From the NCBI GenBank assembly GCA_022821725.1, contig JAJEDB010000046.1:28745-92744 (forward strand): 64,000 nt of DNA, written 5' to 3'. Numbering within the stretch: position 1 is the stretch's first letter; every line of letters begins with the position of its first letter. Position numbers and translations under genes: made by a program. The notes beneath the pieces are model-generated. The model saw nothing but the letters and a program-made list of their open reading frames with translations. It had not been told where the DNA came from and ran no database searches. This DNA is from Candidatus Poribacteria bacterium. GTDB lineage: Bacteria > Poribacteria > WGA-4E > WGA-3G. This document shows, piece after piece, positions 36,797-45,672 of this stretch.

Positions 36797-38380
36797 ATGA
36801 ACGAAAACGAAAAGAAACCAAAGGTCAGCCTCGGGTTGCTTTACGGGATTATCATTGCGATTATCGCTGGCGCGATCATCGGTGGGTTCGCGCCAGGTTT
36901 TGCAGTCCACACAACCATACTCGGTGAGATATTCTTAAACTTACTGAAAATGATAGTCGTGCCCCTCGTCGTCCTGTCCATGATAGTCGGGATAACGAAT
37001 TTAGGCGATATCCGCAACATCGGTTCCATCGGCGGACGGACTGTTCTCTACTATATGGCGACAACCGCTATTTCTGTTCTCATTGGAATAATTCTCGTCA
37101 ACATCATTTTGCCGGGGAAAGGACTCTCGCAAGGTGAAGAACGCCCCGAGCTGAGCTACACGCTTTCCGGTCCTGAGATGCTCACTGCTGAGCTGAGCGG
37201 GGAATTCAATCGGACCTATAACAATAAATATGTCATTACCCTCCTCGACCAAGACATCCGAGGTGAAGTCGAATCAATTTCAGGAACAACCGTCACCGTA
37301 AAATCGTGGCAACCCTTCAAGGATGCCCGTTATGTCACTACCGACGATGGGGAACGTTTGTTATTCTCTGAGGGGCGGCTCGTCAGGACAGAACCGAATA
37401 CTACCGGTAAAGGCATCGACATCAGTTTACCGATCGCTACAAGGATGTCCGACAAAACCGAGCGGACGATGGGCAACACTATCAAAGAAGTATTCCTCGG
37501 GAACGAAGAGACCGGCAAAGAGGGGATGATCCCCTCAAACGTCTTCAAAGCGATGGTGCACACCGACATTCTGCCCTTAATCTTTTTCTCACTCCTCATC
37601 GGGGCTGCCTTGTCTATGCTTGGGGATGTTGGCAAACCCGTTGTCTCCGTGATTGCGGGATTAAACGAAGCCGTGATGAAGCTCGTTCACTGGATAATGT
37701 ATGTCGCACCGGTCGGCATCTTCGGCTTAATCGCGGGCAGAATCGGTGAAGCAAAGGGGTTCGCAGGTTTCTGGCCCGAACTCGTTGCAGTCGGAAAATA
37801 CAGTGCCACAGTCTTGTTAGGGCTCGGTTTACACGCTGTTGTCGTTTTACCCCTACTGCTGTTATTCCTCGGACGTCGGAACCCCATCAATTACTTCAAG
37901 GGCATGGCGACCGCTTTATTGAATGCCTTTTCAACAGCGAGTTCCAGTGCAACCCTGCCGCTAACGATGGAAGGGGTCGAGAATCAGAATGGGGTTTCCA
38001 GCCGGACCGCCAGTTTCGTCCTCCCCTTAGGCGCCACCATTAACATGGACGGCACCGCACTCTATGAGGCAGTCGCTGTCATGTTCATCGCACAGGTCTA
38101 TGCGATAAACATGGATCCAGCGCAACAAGTTGTGGTTGTCCTTACAGCGACTTTGGCAGCAATCGGCGCAGCAGGGATTCCAGAGGCAGGCCTCGTCACA
38201 ATGGTTATTGTGCTCAGAGCCGTCGACCTCCCCGTTGAAGGAATAACGCTTATTCTCTCTATCGATTGGCTGCTGGATCGCTTCCGAACCACAATTAACG
38301 TTTGGGGTGACAGCATCGGGGCAGGCGTAATTGAAACGTATGAATCCAGAGATTCAACGGATGCCCCCGCAACCGCGTAA
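36797..38380 (+). CDS. Dicarboxylate/amino acid:cation symporter (DAACS family) with an extra soluble loop
   Basis: A protein of 527 residues; family members have about 420-460. Family motifs are clear: 'MIVVPLVVLSMIVGI' early, 'STASSSATLPLTM' (the serine-rich re-entrant loop), and 'GATINMDGTALYEAVAV'. These proteins import glutamate, aspartate or C4-dicarboxylates with Na+ or H+. About 100 extra residues (about 110-222, nt 37124-37463) lie between transmembrane helix 3 and the following amphipathic segment, on the outer side of the membrane, with strands such as 'GEVESISGTTVTVKSW'. The ribosome site is GGAGGG at about 36782. It is probably expressed with or just after aspS. Confidence 0.92.
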   Translation: MNENEKKPKVSLGLLYGIIIAIIAGAIIGGFAPGFAVHTTILGEIFLNLLKMIVVPLVVLSMIVGITNLGDIRNIGSIGGRTVLYYMATTAISVLIGIILVNIILPGKGLSQGEERPELSYTLSGPEMLTAELSGEFNRTYNNKYVITLLDQDIRGEVESISGTTVTVKSWQPFKDARYVTTDDGERLLFSEGRLVRTEPNTTGKGIDISLPIATRMSDKTERTMGNTIKEVFLGNEETGKEGMIPSNVFKAMVHTDILPLIFFSLLIGAALSMLGDVGKPVVSVIAGLNEAVMKLVHWIMYVAPVGIFGLIAGRIGEAKGFAGFWPELVAVGKYSATVLLGLGLHAVVVLPLLLLFLGRRNPINYFKGMATALLNAFSTASSSATLPLTMEGVENQNGVSSRTASFVLPLGATINMDGTALYEAVAVMFIAQVYAINMDPAQQVVVVLTATLAAIGAAGIPEAGLVTMVIVLRAVDLPVEGITLILSIDWLLDRFRTTINVWGDSIGAGVIETYESRDSTDAPATA

Positions 38381-38413
38381 ATGCCGAAGCGTTAAGCACT
38401 ATCAGAGGAAGGG

Positions 38414-38507
38414 TTGTCAGTTACCAGTTATCCGCGTCAATGTCAAACGTCCTCGCCAGAACGCTAACTGTCGGACGATGGATGACTGACAACTGACAAC
38501 TATCAAA
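38414..38507. repeat. Inverted repeat element, MITE-like (copy 1)
   Basis: The segment begins with GGTTGTCAGTTACCAGTTA and ends with GACTGACAACTGACAAC, imperfect inverted ends containing the heptamer TTGTCAG / CTGACAA. A similar element is at 43268-43372. It lies between the symporter and the AI-2E permease gene and codes for nothing visible. Confidence 0.55.
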
Positions 38508-38509
38508 GT

Positions 38510-40714
38510 ATGAACACGCAAAATGAGCCGAATCCACACCAGCCAGTGCTCAGCGTCACAACGATTCTCTCAATTATCAGCGTCGTGCTCGCTGCTGGAT
38601 GGGTAGCCTTTGCCTATTACAAAGGCAGTGCCAACAGCAGTCGGATACTCCTATTACATCCGATAGTACCGATCCTGCTGATTGTGCTCCTTATCCGCAT
38701 TTACCACTGGATCGACCTAAAGATCATCGTTATTCTTGAGATACTGATGATAGCCGTATGGATTTTTATCCGTTTGTTGGGGGTATTGACTCCTTTCATC
38801 TTAGGTTTCGGTTTCGCTTATGTGTTTCGATTTCTCTGGAATGCGCTCCCGTTCAAGGCACGCTATCAACGTGGACTCGCAACTGTGCTGATTCTGCTCG
38901 TTTGCGGTGGACTGCTGTTCTACACTGGAAAACAGGTGGGTAAACAGGCGGGGCAAATGGGTGTAGGATTACTAAAATTTTATCACGAAATTGTTTTGCC
39001 GTATGTCGTTGGTGAAACCTTTGGAGCAGTCGCTATTAGCGTCGATTCAGTCTATAGCGGCGAGGTGCCTTCACGCTTACAAGCCGCGGACGAAAACCCT
39101 GCCGGTGCGGAAAACCCGCCAGTAGAAACGTGCTATCTCGGCACCAATCACGGGGTTTATGAAATTCAACACGAAGCAGAAGGCATACTGTCTCGTATCG
39201 GTCTTACAAATGGGGCATTGCTTGGAAAACCGATACAAGCCCTTGCAGCAACAGGACACGTTATCTACGCTGGGACCCGAAGTGGTCTATACAGATATTA
39301 TAGGATCTTACCAACTGACAGTGCTGCATCCATTCGGCACATCGTCCCTGAAAGATGGTATAAAGTGATAAGTCCGGCTTTCGATACCACCTCTATCCAA
39401 ACTCTCAACATCCCGAATTGGGATAACACCCAGATCTACGTCGGCACAAAAAAAGGACTTTACAACAGTTCGGATTCAGGAAAAACCTGGCATGAGGTTG
39501 CTCCCGAAATTTACGATGGAAGATCCATTGTGAGTATCATTTCTGCTACCAATATAGATGGTAACAGAGTTCTTTATGTCGCCAGCACAGCAGCAATTGA
39601 CCCTGCACCTACAGTTCAGACAGCACCGATGCCTCCAGACACAACGGTGCATTGGTATCAGGAAGGTGCCTCTCTCGCGTGGAACCTGCTTCCTCCTATA
39701 ACACACCCGGTTTACGCACTCGCAAGTGGCACTGTCAAAATATGGAGTGAGGTCGGAAACCCCTCACAGGTATCTGATATCGAACTTTACGCTGGCACAT
39801 CCAACGGCCTCTATCAGTTACACCACCGTGGCGTATGGCGAAAAATGGAAGGGACTGCTACAACTTCGTTGTTAGCCTTAGCACCCTCTGGCATATACGT
39901 CGGTAATAAAACGTCTATCCTGCACCGCGCGGCACTGACAGAGAATTGGCAGCCGTTTGCTACCCGGAAGGAAGGGATCAGTTATACCTATAGAGACGAA
40001 CCGATCATCCAGCAGATGCGAACCTACTTGACCGAAAAAATCCCAACAATCGCGCAAACCAGCAGTAAGGTTGTCACGGAAGGCGTTCAAGTCGCAGGGT
40101 CAATCGCTTTTGGCTTCGGTGGATTTTTAGCCACAATGTCGCTCGCGTTCATTGTGTTCGTCTATGCAAGTCAATCGTTTGATGACTATTTGCGCAGTTT
40201 CATCATGCTGGTTCCTGAAAGTTATCGTGAAACCGCCAAGACCTATCTACGCGAAATTGATGGGAATCTACAGCAATTTTTAAAAGGACAAGTCGCTGTC
40301 ATCGCGATCGTATCTGTCATCTCTTGCGTTGCGTATAGCATTATCGGGGTCCCTTTTGCATTGGTTATCGGTTTACTCGCCGGAATTTGCAATGCTATAC
40401 CGACCTTCGGGCCCTTTATCGGTGGCGGCTTCGCATACATAGCGATGCTAATGGGATTGGCAGCTGGTGATTTCGGTGTCGTTGATTTTCTCATTCGCTG
40501 CGCATTCGTGCTGGGTGCCATTCTTGGTATCCAAACGCTTGACAACTCATTAATTTCACCTAAAATCATGAGCACTGCCGTTGATGTAGACCCCTTGCTT
40601 ATTATGTTCGCTGTGATTGTTGGGGCAGCTGTACTCGGATTTTGGGGTGTATTGCTTGCAATTCCTATCATTGTTGTGATAAAATCGGTTATTGCCGTTT
40701 CTCAATCTCCTTAA
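38510..40714 (+). CDS. AI-2E family permease with an inserted beta-propeller-like domain
   Basis: A protein of 734 residues; AI-2E permeases have about 350-400. The first 165 residues contain the expected N-terminal helices ('LIRIYHWIDLKIIVILEILM', 'LGVLTPFILGFGFAYVF') and the last 240 the expected C-terminal part ('QFLKGQVAVIAIVSVISC', 'IPTFGPFIGGG', 'LISPKIM'). Between them, residues about 171-497 hold repeated strands of the form 'YxGTxxGLY' (at about 208, 252, 309, 427) and 'SSDSGKTWHEV', typical of BNR / sensor-type beta-propellers. The segment falls where the family has its large extracytoplasmic loop, so it should lie outside the membrane. Transport function is uncertain even for the family. 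Confidence 0.85.
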   Translation: MNTQNEPNPHQPVLSVTTILSIISVVLAAGWVAFAYYKGSANSSRILLLHPIVPILLIVLLIRIYHWIDLKIIVILEILMIAVWIFIRLLGVLTPFILGFGFAYVFRFLWNALPFKARYQRGLATVLILLVCGGLLFYTGKQVGKQAGQMGVGLLKFYHEIVLPYVVGETFGAVAISVDSVYSGEVPSRLQAADENPAGAENPPVETCYLGTNHGVYEIQHEAEGILSRIGLTNGALLGKPIQALAATGHVIYAGTRSGLYRYYRILPTDSAASIRHIVPERWYKVISPAFDTTSIQTLNIPNWDNTQIYVGTKKGLYNSSDSGKTWHEVAPEIYDGRSIVSIISATNIDGNRVLYVASTAAIDPAPTVQTAPMPPDTTVHWYQEGASLAWNLLPPITHPVYALASGTVKIWSEVGNPSQVSDIELYAGTSNGLYQLHHRGVWRKMEGTATTSLLALAPSGIYVGNKTSILHRAALTENWQPFATRKEGISYTYRDEPIIQQMRTYLTEKIPTIAQTSSKVVTEGVQVAGSIAFGFGGFLATMSLAFIVFVYASQSFDDYLRSFIMLVPESYRETAKTYLREIDGNLQQFLKGQVAVIAIVSVISCVAYSIIGVPFALVIGLLAGICNAIPTFGPFIGGGFAYIAMLMGLAAGDFGVVDFLIRCAFVLGAILGIQTLDNSLISPKIMSTAVDVDPLLIMFAVIVGAAVLGFWGVLLAIPIIVVIKSVIAVSQSP

Positions 40715-40724
40715 AATCGGACCT

Positions 40725-40838
40725 CAAGCCCGCAACAACGGCGCGGGGTTTTTGCTTGGGTGTTTTTTCAACTCGAACACGGAAAACATCAACGGTTTTA
40801 AACCTCGTTACTTATCCGCAAGGTATAATTAAAAAATG
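40725..40838 (+). repeat. Intergenic repeat family 1, copy C
   Basis: The best-preserved copy. Hairpin CCCGC (40729-40733) / GCGGG (40743-40747) with a nine-base loop is followed by GTTTTT, a good terminator for the AI-2E gene. Then come GCTTGGGTGTTTTTTCAACT, CGAACACGGAAAAC and, at the end, TATCCGCAAGG, TATAAT (40824-40829), six bases, and the ATG of der at 40836. Confidence 0.8.
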
Positions 40839-42281
40839 GAAACCGTACGTCCCATTGTAGCGATCGTCGGCAGACCGAACGTCGGGAAATCATCGCTTTT
40901 CAATCGAATCACTGCAAATAGCCGTCGGCAGCAGAGGGGTTCTCAAGCAGCGGGTGTCGATTCTCGGTTAAAAAATGAGCCTGTTGAACCAGATGCCTCT
41001 TTAACGGATGACCGAAAACAGGGAACCGAAAATCGTCCCTCACGTAGATACGCTGTCGTTCATGACACGCCCGGCGTGACGCGCGACAGAAACTACGCTG
41101 ATGTGCAATGGGTAGACCGCGCTTTTACCATCGTTGACACCGGCGGTTTGGATGTTGATCCCGATGACCGACTCATCGATAATGTTCAAGCACAGGTGGA
41201 TACTGCCTTAGCTGAGGCGAGTCTCGTCCTTTTCGTCGTTGACGCACGGACCGGTATCATGCCCCATGACAGGGTTATCGTTGATAAACTCAGAGCCGCT
41301 GATAAACCTATCTTCCTTGTGGTCAATAAGGTAGATAGCGACCGATTTCAGAATGAAGCCGCCGAGTTTTACGCACTCGGATTGGCGGAGCCGATGTGGA
41401 CCTCATGTGTCCAAAACGATGGGATTCGGGAACTCCTCGACCACATCGTTGAAGCCCTGCCTAAGGCAGACGAAACCGTCCACGACGCGCCTGCCACAAT
41501 GAAACTCGCCATTGTGGGTAGACCGAATGTCGGGAAGTCCTCGTTTATCAATAGCTTGTTAGGTGAGGAGCGGATGATTGTTGATGACCGACCCGGCACC
41601 ACGCGCGATGCTGTGAATATCCGACTCATTCACGACAATATCCCGTTTGAGGTCGTGGATACAGCGGGAATGCGGCGTAAATCCACTATCAAGGATGAAC
41701 TCGAATCCGCAACTGTCCAACGTGCGATACATAGCATTCGCCAGAGCGACATCGCTGTTCTTGTGCTCGATGTAACCCAAGAAGTCGCACAACAGGATAA
41801 GACTATCGCTAATTTCATCGAACGACAAGGAAAAGCCTCCGTTTTAGTCATGAACAAGTGGGACCTGATTGATAAAGATGACACGACACATCCAGCGTTT
41901 ATGGATGCCATAGATGTTCAACTTCCGCAACTCAGTTATGTGCCACGTGTCTTTATTTCGGCACTCACTGGACAACGTGTTACCCAAGTATTAACGACTG
42001 CACTTGAGGTCTACCGTGAGTATTGTACACACATCCCTACACCCGCACTCAACGAATTGCTTTTAGAGTGGCGAAATGCACATCCACCGCCGCGGGTTAA
42101 AGGGGTCCGGCCCGCACTCAAATATATCACGCAGGTAGGAACCAAACCGCCCACTTTTTTAATCTTCGGACGGAATGTCCATCGCGTCCAGCAGCCATAT
42201 CAAGCCTACCTTATCAACAGTCTTCGGGAGGAATTCGGATTTTACGGCACACCGATACGGATTTTTTATCGCAGATCATAA
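40836..42281 (+). CDS. der: GTPase Der (EngA), with an extra segment in the first G domain
   Basis: A protein of 481 residues with two consecutive GTPase domains and a C-terminal KH-like domain ('KYITQVGTKPPTFLIFG'), the unique Der architecture. Domain 1 has G1 'GRPNVGKSS', G3 'DTGG' and G4 'NKVD'; domain 2 has 'GRPNVGKSS', 'DTAG' and 'NKWD'. Der acts in assembly of the large ribosomal subunit. In domain 1, about 44 polar residues (28-71, nt 40917-41048) separate G1 from 'DTPGVTRDR' (G2); they are absent from normal Der proteins and enlarge switch I. The start is the ATG at the end of repeat copy C, with no good ribosome site. Confidence 0.95.
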   Translation: METVRPIVAIVGRPNVGKSSLFNRITANSRRQQRGSQAAGVDSRLKNEPVEPDASLTDDRKQGTENRPSRRYAVVHDTPGVTRDRNYADVQWVDRAFTIVDTGGLDVDPDDRLIDNVQAQVDTALAEASLVLFVVDARTGIMPHDRVIVDKLRAADKPIFLVVNKVDSDRFQNEAAEFYALGLAEPMWTSCVQNDGIRELLDHIVEALPKADETVHDAPATMKLAIVGRPNVGKSSFINSLLGEERMIVDDRPGTTRDAVNIRLIHDNIPFEVVDTAGMRRKSTIKDELESATVQRAIHSIRQSDIAVLVLDVTQEVAQQDKTIANFIERQGKASVLVMNKWDLIDKDDTTHPAFMDAIDVQLPQLSYVPRVFISALTGQRVTQVLTTALEVYREYCTHIPTPALNELLLEWRNAHPPPRVKGVRPALKYITQVGTKPPTFLIFGRNVHRVQQPYQAYLINSLREEFGFYGTPIRIFYRRS

Positions 42282-42294
42282 AAGGAGGAATGCT

Positions 42295-43266
42295 TTGTCA
42301 AAATTTAAAGTCTTTATTACGCGTCCTGTTCGGGAAGAGATACTCACGAAGATAGCAGAAGAATGCGAGGTCGATATGTGGCACACGAGTGCCATTTTGC
42401 CGCCCATCGCTGAAAGAATTCCGCCACTTGATGGATTAATGACGTATGGGCATGAGCCTGTCTCTCCAGAAATGATTGCGACAGCACCGAATCTCAAATC
42501 TATCTCTGTCGTCGGCGTCGGGTATGACCACGTCCATGTTGAAGCGTGTAGAGAACGGGGGATCGCGGTTGGACATACACCAGGGGTTCTCAGTGATACC
42601 ACCGCCGATATGACCATGGCGCTCCTGCTCGCTGCCGCTCGGAATATTGTTCCTGCTTATAACCACGTCCAAGTTGATAAGCAGTGGCATTACTATGACC
42701 CAAACATCCTCTGGGGAACCGATGTACATCATTCTACTTTAGGGATTGTGGGAATGGGACGCATCGGGCATGCCGTTGCCAAACGTGCCAGAGCTTTTGA
42801 CATGCGTGTCCTCTACTACAAACGTGAACGCCGCCCAGACTGGGAACAGGAACTCGGCGTAGAATACGTGACACTTGAAAATCTATTAGAAGCCTCTGAC
42901 TTCGTGACACTTCACGTCCCGTTGACCGAGGAAACAACACACCTCATCAGCAAAGCTGAACTCGCCTTAATGAAAAAGACAGCTATTTTGGTCAATATCG
43001 CGAGAGGCCCTGTCGTTGATCACTACGCTTTATATGAGGCACTCAAGCAGGGACAGATCGCAGGCGCTGCTGTCGATGTAACCGAGCCGGAACCGATTGA
43101 GACCGACCATCCGCTTCTCGACTTGGAGAATGTGATCATTGCCCCACATCTTGGAAGTGCTACTGTCCAGACTCGGATGAAGATGATGACAATGGCAATG
43201 GAGAATTTACTTGCCGGTTTAAAGGGAGAGCAATTGCCTTATGGTGTGCTGCAGCCAAACTTTTAG
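42295..43266 (+). CDS. D-2-hydroxyacid dehydrogenase, glyoxylate/hydroxypyruvate reductase-like
   Basis: A protein of 323 residues. AAGGAGG at 42282-42288 followed six bases later by TTG 42295 fixes the start ('MSKFKVFITRP'); the ATG at 42290 is out of frame, and upstream in-frame starts fall inside der. The Rossmann motif is 'GIVGMGRIGHAVAKRA', and the catalytic set is R in 'NIARGPVVD', E in 'DVTEPEP' and H in 'APHLGSAT'. It matches D-glycerate dehydrogenase / glyoxylate reductase types, which reduce 2-oxoacids with NAD(P)H. The gene begins 13 bases after der and is probably co-translated with it. Confidence 0.9.
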   Translation: MSKFKVFITRPVREEILTKIAEECEVDMWHTSAILPPIAERIPPLDGLMTYGHEPVSPEMIATAPNLKSISVVGVGYDHVHVEACRERGIAVGHTPGVLSDTTADMTMALLLAAARNIVPAYNHVQVDKQWHYYDPNILWGTDVHHSTLGIVGMGRIGHAVAKRARAFDMRVLYYKRERRPDWEQELGVEYVTLENLLEASDFVTLHVPLTEETTHLISKAELALMKKTAILVNIARGPVVDHYALYEALKQGQIAGAAVDVTEPEPIETDHPLLDLENVIIAPHLGSATVQTRMKMMTMAMENLLAGLKGEQLPYGVLQPNF

Positions 43267-43267
43267 A

Positions 43268-43372
43268 AGTTATCGGTTAACAGTTGTCAGTCATTAGTTA
43301 AGACGTGTGGCAGTTGTGTTTTGCGTGAATGCCACGAGAATTTCTTTAACCGACAACTGAAAACTGAAGGTT
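43268..43372. repeat. Inverted repeat element, MITE-like (copy 2)
   Basis: The left end GGTTAACAGTTGTCAGTCAT and right end TTAACCGACAACTGAAAACT are imperfect inverted repeats. The interior holds GTGGCA / TGCCAC, a second small stem. The ends share CAGTTGTC(A/G)GTTA with the element at 38414-38507. Confidence 0.55.
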
Positions 43373-43414
43373 TCCTGCGCAGCAGGTGTCCTAAAAACCG
43401 TAAAAGGAGGGAAA

Positions 43415-44743
43415 ATGATGCTTGAAAAGTTATTTGCGATAAAAGAAAACGGCACTTCCTTAAGACGCGAATTCGTTGCAGGGCTCACGAATTTTATGAC
43501 GATTTCATATATAATTTTCGTGCAACCCGCAATGCTTTCGTTGTCGGGTATGGATTATGGTGCCGTTATGGTTGCGACCTGCCTCTCCAGTGCACTCGCA
43601 ACGTTCTTCATGGCATTTCTAACCAACTACCCCGTTGTATTGGCGCCCGGTATGGGACTTAACGCCTATTTCGTTTTTGACCTTTGCAGGGGGTCGGGCC
43701 TGCCGTGGCAGGAGGCATTAGGGATTGTTTTCATCGCAGGTATGCTGTTCTTCATCCTCTCATTTGTGGGGGTCCGTGAAGCCATCATGAATGCCCTGCC
43801 ACACTCACTCCAAAATGCCATTGCTATCGGGATCGGTTTGTTCATTGCCTTCATCGGACTGCAGATGAGTGGAATCGTTACAAAAGATCCCGCCACATTT
43901 ATAACCCGTGGAGCCCTCGACGCCGCGCCCGTCCTACTCTCACTCTTCGGTATTGCTGTAACGCTCACCCTCATTGCACGCAAGGTGCGTGGCGCGATCC
44001 TGATCGGTATCCTTATGTCAACTGCCGCCAACCTCATTTTCGGTGTTGCCTCGTTTGATGGAATCGCCGCAGCACCGCCGTCTATCGCACCAACGTTCTT
44101 CAAACTACAGCTGCCTAATATCTTCGCTAAACTCGAACTCATTCCCATTATCTTTGTGTTCTTCGCGATTGATATGTTTGATAGCATTGGGACGCTTACG
44201 GCTATCGGCTATCGGGCGGAACTGATGGAAGAGGGAAAACTCACAAAAGCCAGAGGGGCACTTTTGACAGATGCAGGGAGTACCGTTGGCGGTGCCTTAC
44301 TCGGTACCTCAACAGTGACGTGTTACATCGAAAGCGCGGCAGGGATTACTGAAGGCGGACGGACAGGACTCACCGCTGCCGTTACAGGCGTTTGCATGTT
44401 ACTCTCTCTCTTTTTATATCCGCTTGTTAAGATTGTGGGAGGTGGGTTTCAGATCGGGCCCTCTGCGTTCCTTTATCCGATTATTGCCCCTGCTCTCATC
44501 GTTGTCGGTGGGTTGATGCTCAGGAACGTCAATCAGATTGACTGGGAAGACATCACGGAATCCATCCCCGCGTTCCTTACGATGCTAATGATGCCGCTCT
44601 CCTTCAGTATTACAGACGGCATCGGCTTCGGATTGATCTCATTGGCGTTTTTGAAACTGGTGACGGGACGCAGGAAAGAGATTCATCCCGTCATTTACTA
44701 CTTCGCACTCTTCTTCATTGCCTGCTACATCGGTGATCTGTAG
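43415..44743 (+). CDS. NCS2 family permease, guanine/hypoxanthine type (AzgA/PbuG-like)
   Basis: A protein of 442 residues. AAGGAGGG at 43404-43411 serves either ATG 43415 or ATG 43418. About 12-14 hydrophobic helices; motifs 'NYPVVLAPGMGLNAYFVF' and 'TVTCYIESAAGITEGGRTGL' are diagnostic of the AzgA-like branch, which takes up guanine, hypoxanthine or adenine. It sits near purF and purM (46.5-49.4 kb) but is separated from them by other genes, so regulation with purine synthesis is not shown. Confidence 0.93.
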   Translation: MMLEKLFAIKENGTSLRREFVAGLTNFMTISYIIFVQPAMLSLSGMDYGAVMVATCLSSALATFFMAFLTNYPVVLAPGMGLNAYFVFDLCRGSGLPWQEALGIVFIAGMLFFILSFVGVREAIMNALPHSLQNAIAIGIGLFIAFIGLQMSGIVTKDPATFITRGALDAAPVLLSLFGIAVTLTLIARKVRGAILIGILMSTAANLIFGVASFDGIAAAPPSIAPTFFKLQLPNIFAKLELIPIIFVFFAIDMFDSIGTLTAIGYRAELMEEGKLTKARGALLTDAGSTVGGALLGTSTVTCYIESAAGITEGGRTGLTAAVTGVCMLLSLFLYPLVKIVGGGFQIGPSAFLYPIIAPALIVVGGLMLRNVNQIDWEDITESIPAFLTMLMMPLSFSITDGIGFGLISLAFLKLVTGRRKEIHPVIYYFALFFIACYIGDL

Positions 44744-44770
44744 GACCGATGTGTAATTACTTTTCTCTAC

Positions 44771-44792
44771 CGGCGGGGTTCTAACCCCGCCG
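44771..44792. terminator. Strong bidirectional hairpin between convergent genes
   Basis: CGGCGGGGTT / AACCCCGCCG, a perfect ten-pair stem with a CT loop, lies in the 56-base gap between the purine permease (plus) and PhyH (minus). There is T-rich sequence before it and no long T-run after it. The 'GGCGGGGTT..AACCCCGCC' type also resembles dispersed palindromic repeats. Confidence 0.6.
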
Positions 44793-44799
44793 ACTGCTC

Positions 44800-45672
44800 T
44801 TACCCTCGCCAACTAAGATTGATGCTGGTGTAGCCGTGTGTGTATCGGTGAAAGTGAGACGGTAGATCCGCTAAAAACTGCCTGCCTTCTTCTGGGATCT
44901 CCCACGGGATATCGATGTGGTGGTCCCGTCTCCGAAAACCGACCCCACACGACAACCGAACTTCATCAATCTGGTTCGGGAACGCACCATGATACGTCCG
45001 ATGCGCAAACACGATCATGTCCCCCGGATTCGTAAAAAGTGGCACTAAGCCCGGAATATCAAAACCTGCATAAGGTTTTTCTTCTTCGCCTTCCTTATAG
45101 AAGGAACGTTTATCCGCTGTCAGCTTGAAGCCTTCGGGACCCTCCCAGTTCTCCACGTGGGACCCCTCAATGACGCACAACCCACCGTGTTCTGGACGAG
45201 AACCCGTCAGATAGAACCATTTACCCGAGGGCCAAAGTCCACGATTCAACACATCACCGGAATTTTTAGGGGCATCCGTTGAAAACCCACACCAGTCCGT
45301 ATGCCAGGTAACGGGTTGAGATCCAGGCATCCGGATGATAGCGGCAGATCGGTGGAGAGTCAATTCCTTTGCACCAATCAGGTGCCGATGGATTTTCATA
45401 AACGGATCGTATCCCAGCAGCTGCCAAGCCCCCGGTCCAGACTCAATCCACGCGTGTCGGGTGCTACTCTGTCCATGCGCTAATTCCCGTTTCGGATCTG
45501 TCCCATCAAAGACCGCCTGCTTTAAACTGTCGACCAGATCAGCAGGCAGAACATCTTTGATAATCGCGAAGCCGTGTGCCTCAAGACATTCAGACACGAG
45601 GGAAAGTTGATCGGTCTCAAACTCGTAAGTGTAATCAAGTTCAGGTTTCTGAATTTCTAAATATTCCTTCAT
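44800..45672 (-). CDS. Phytanoyl-CoA dioxygenase family protein
   Basis: A protein of 290 residues. GGAGG lies just before ATG 45672 ('MKEYLEIQKP'); the frame is open to 45768, but that part has no ribosome site or conserved residues. HxD is H124-T-D126 ('VTWHTDWCGF'), the distal histidine is in 'RTYHGAF', and 'GGLCVIEGSH' is the typical preceding strand. It is a predicted Fe(II)/2-oxoglutarate oxygenase of unknown substrate, clearly different from the tandem pair at 5-6.8 kb. Single gene, convergent with the purine permease. Confidence 0.88.
   Translation of the reverse strand: MKEYLEIQKPELDYTYEFETDQLSLVSECLEAHGFAIIKDVLPADLVDSLKQAVFDGTDPKRELAHGQSSTRHAWIESGPGAWQLLGYDPFMKIHRHLIGAKELTLHRSAAIIRMPGSQPVTWHTDWCGFSTDAPKNSGDVLNRGLWPSGKWFYLTGSRPEHGGLCVIEGSHVENWEGPEGFKLTADKRSFYKEGEEEKPYAGFDIPGLVPLFTNPGDMIVFAHRTYHGAFPNQIDEVRLSCGVGFRRRDHHIDIPWEIPEEGRQFLADLPSHFHRYTHGYTSINLSWRG

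Noticed and set aside
42175..42294. An upstream start of the 2-hydroxyacid dehydrogenase inside der
   Set aside because: It would overlap der by more than 100 bases, while a strong ribosome site points to TTG 42295.
44838..45610. Several plus-strand frames opposite the PhyH gene at 44800
   Set aside because: Short, overlapping shadows without conserved motifs.
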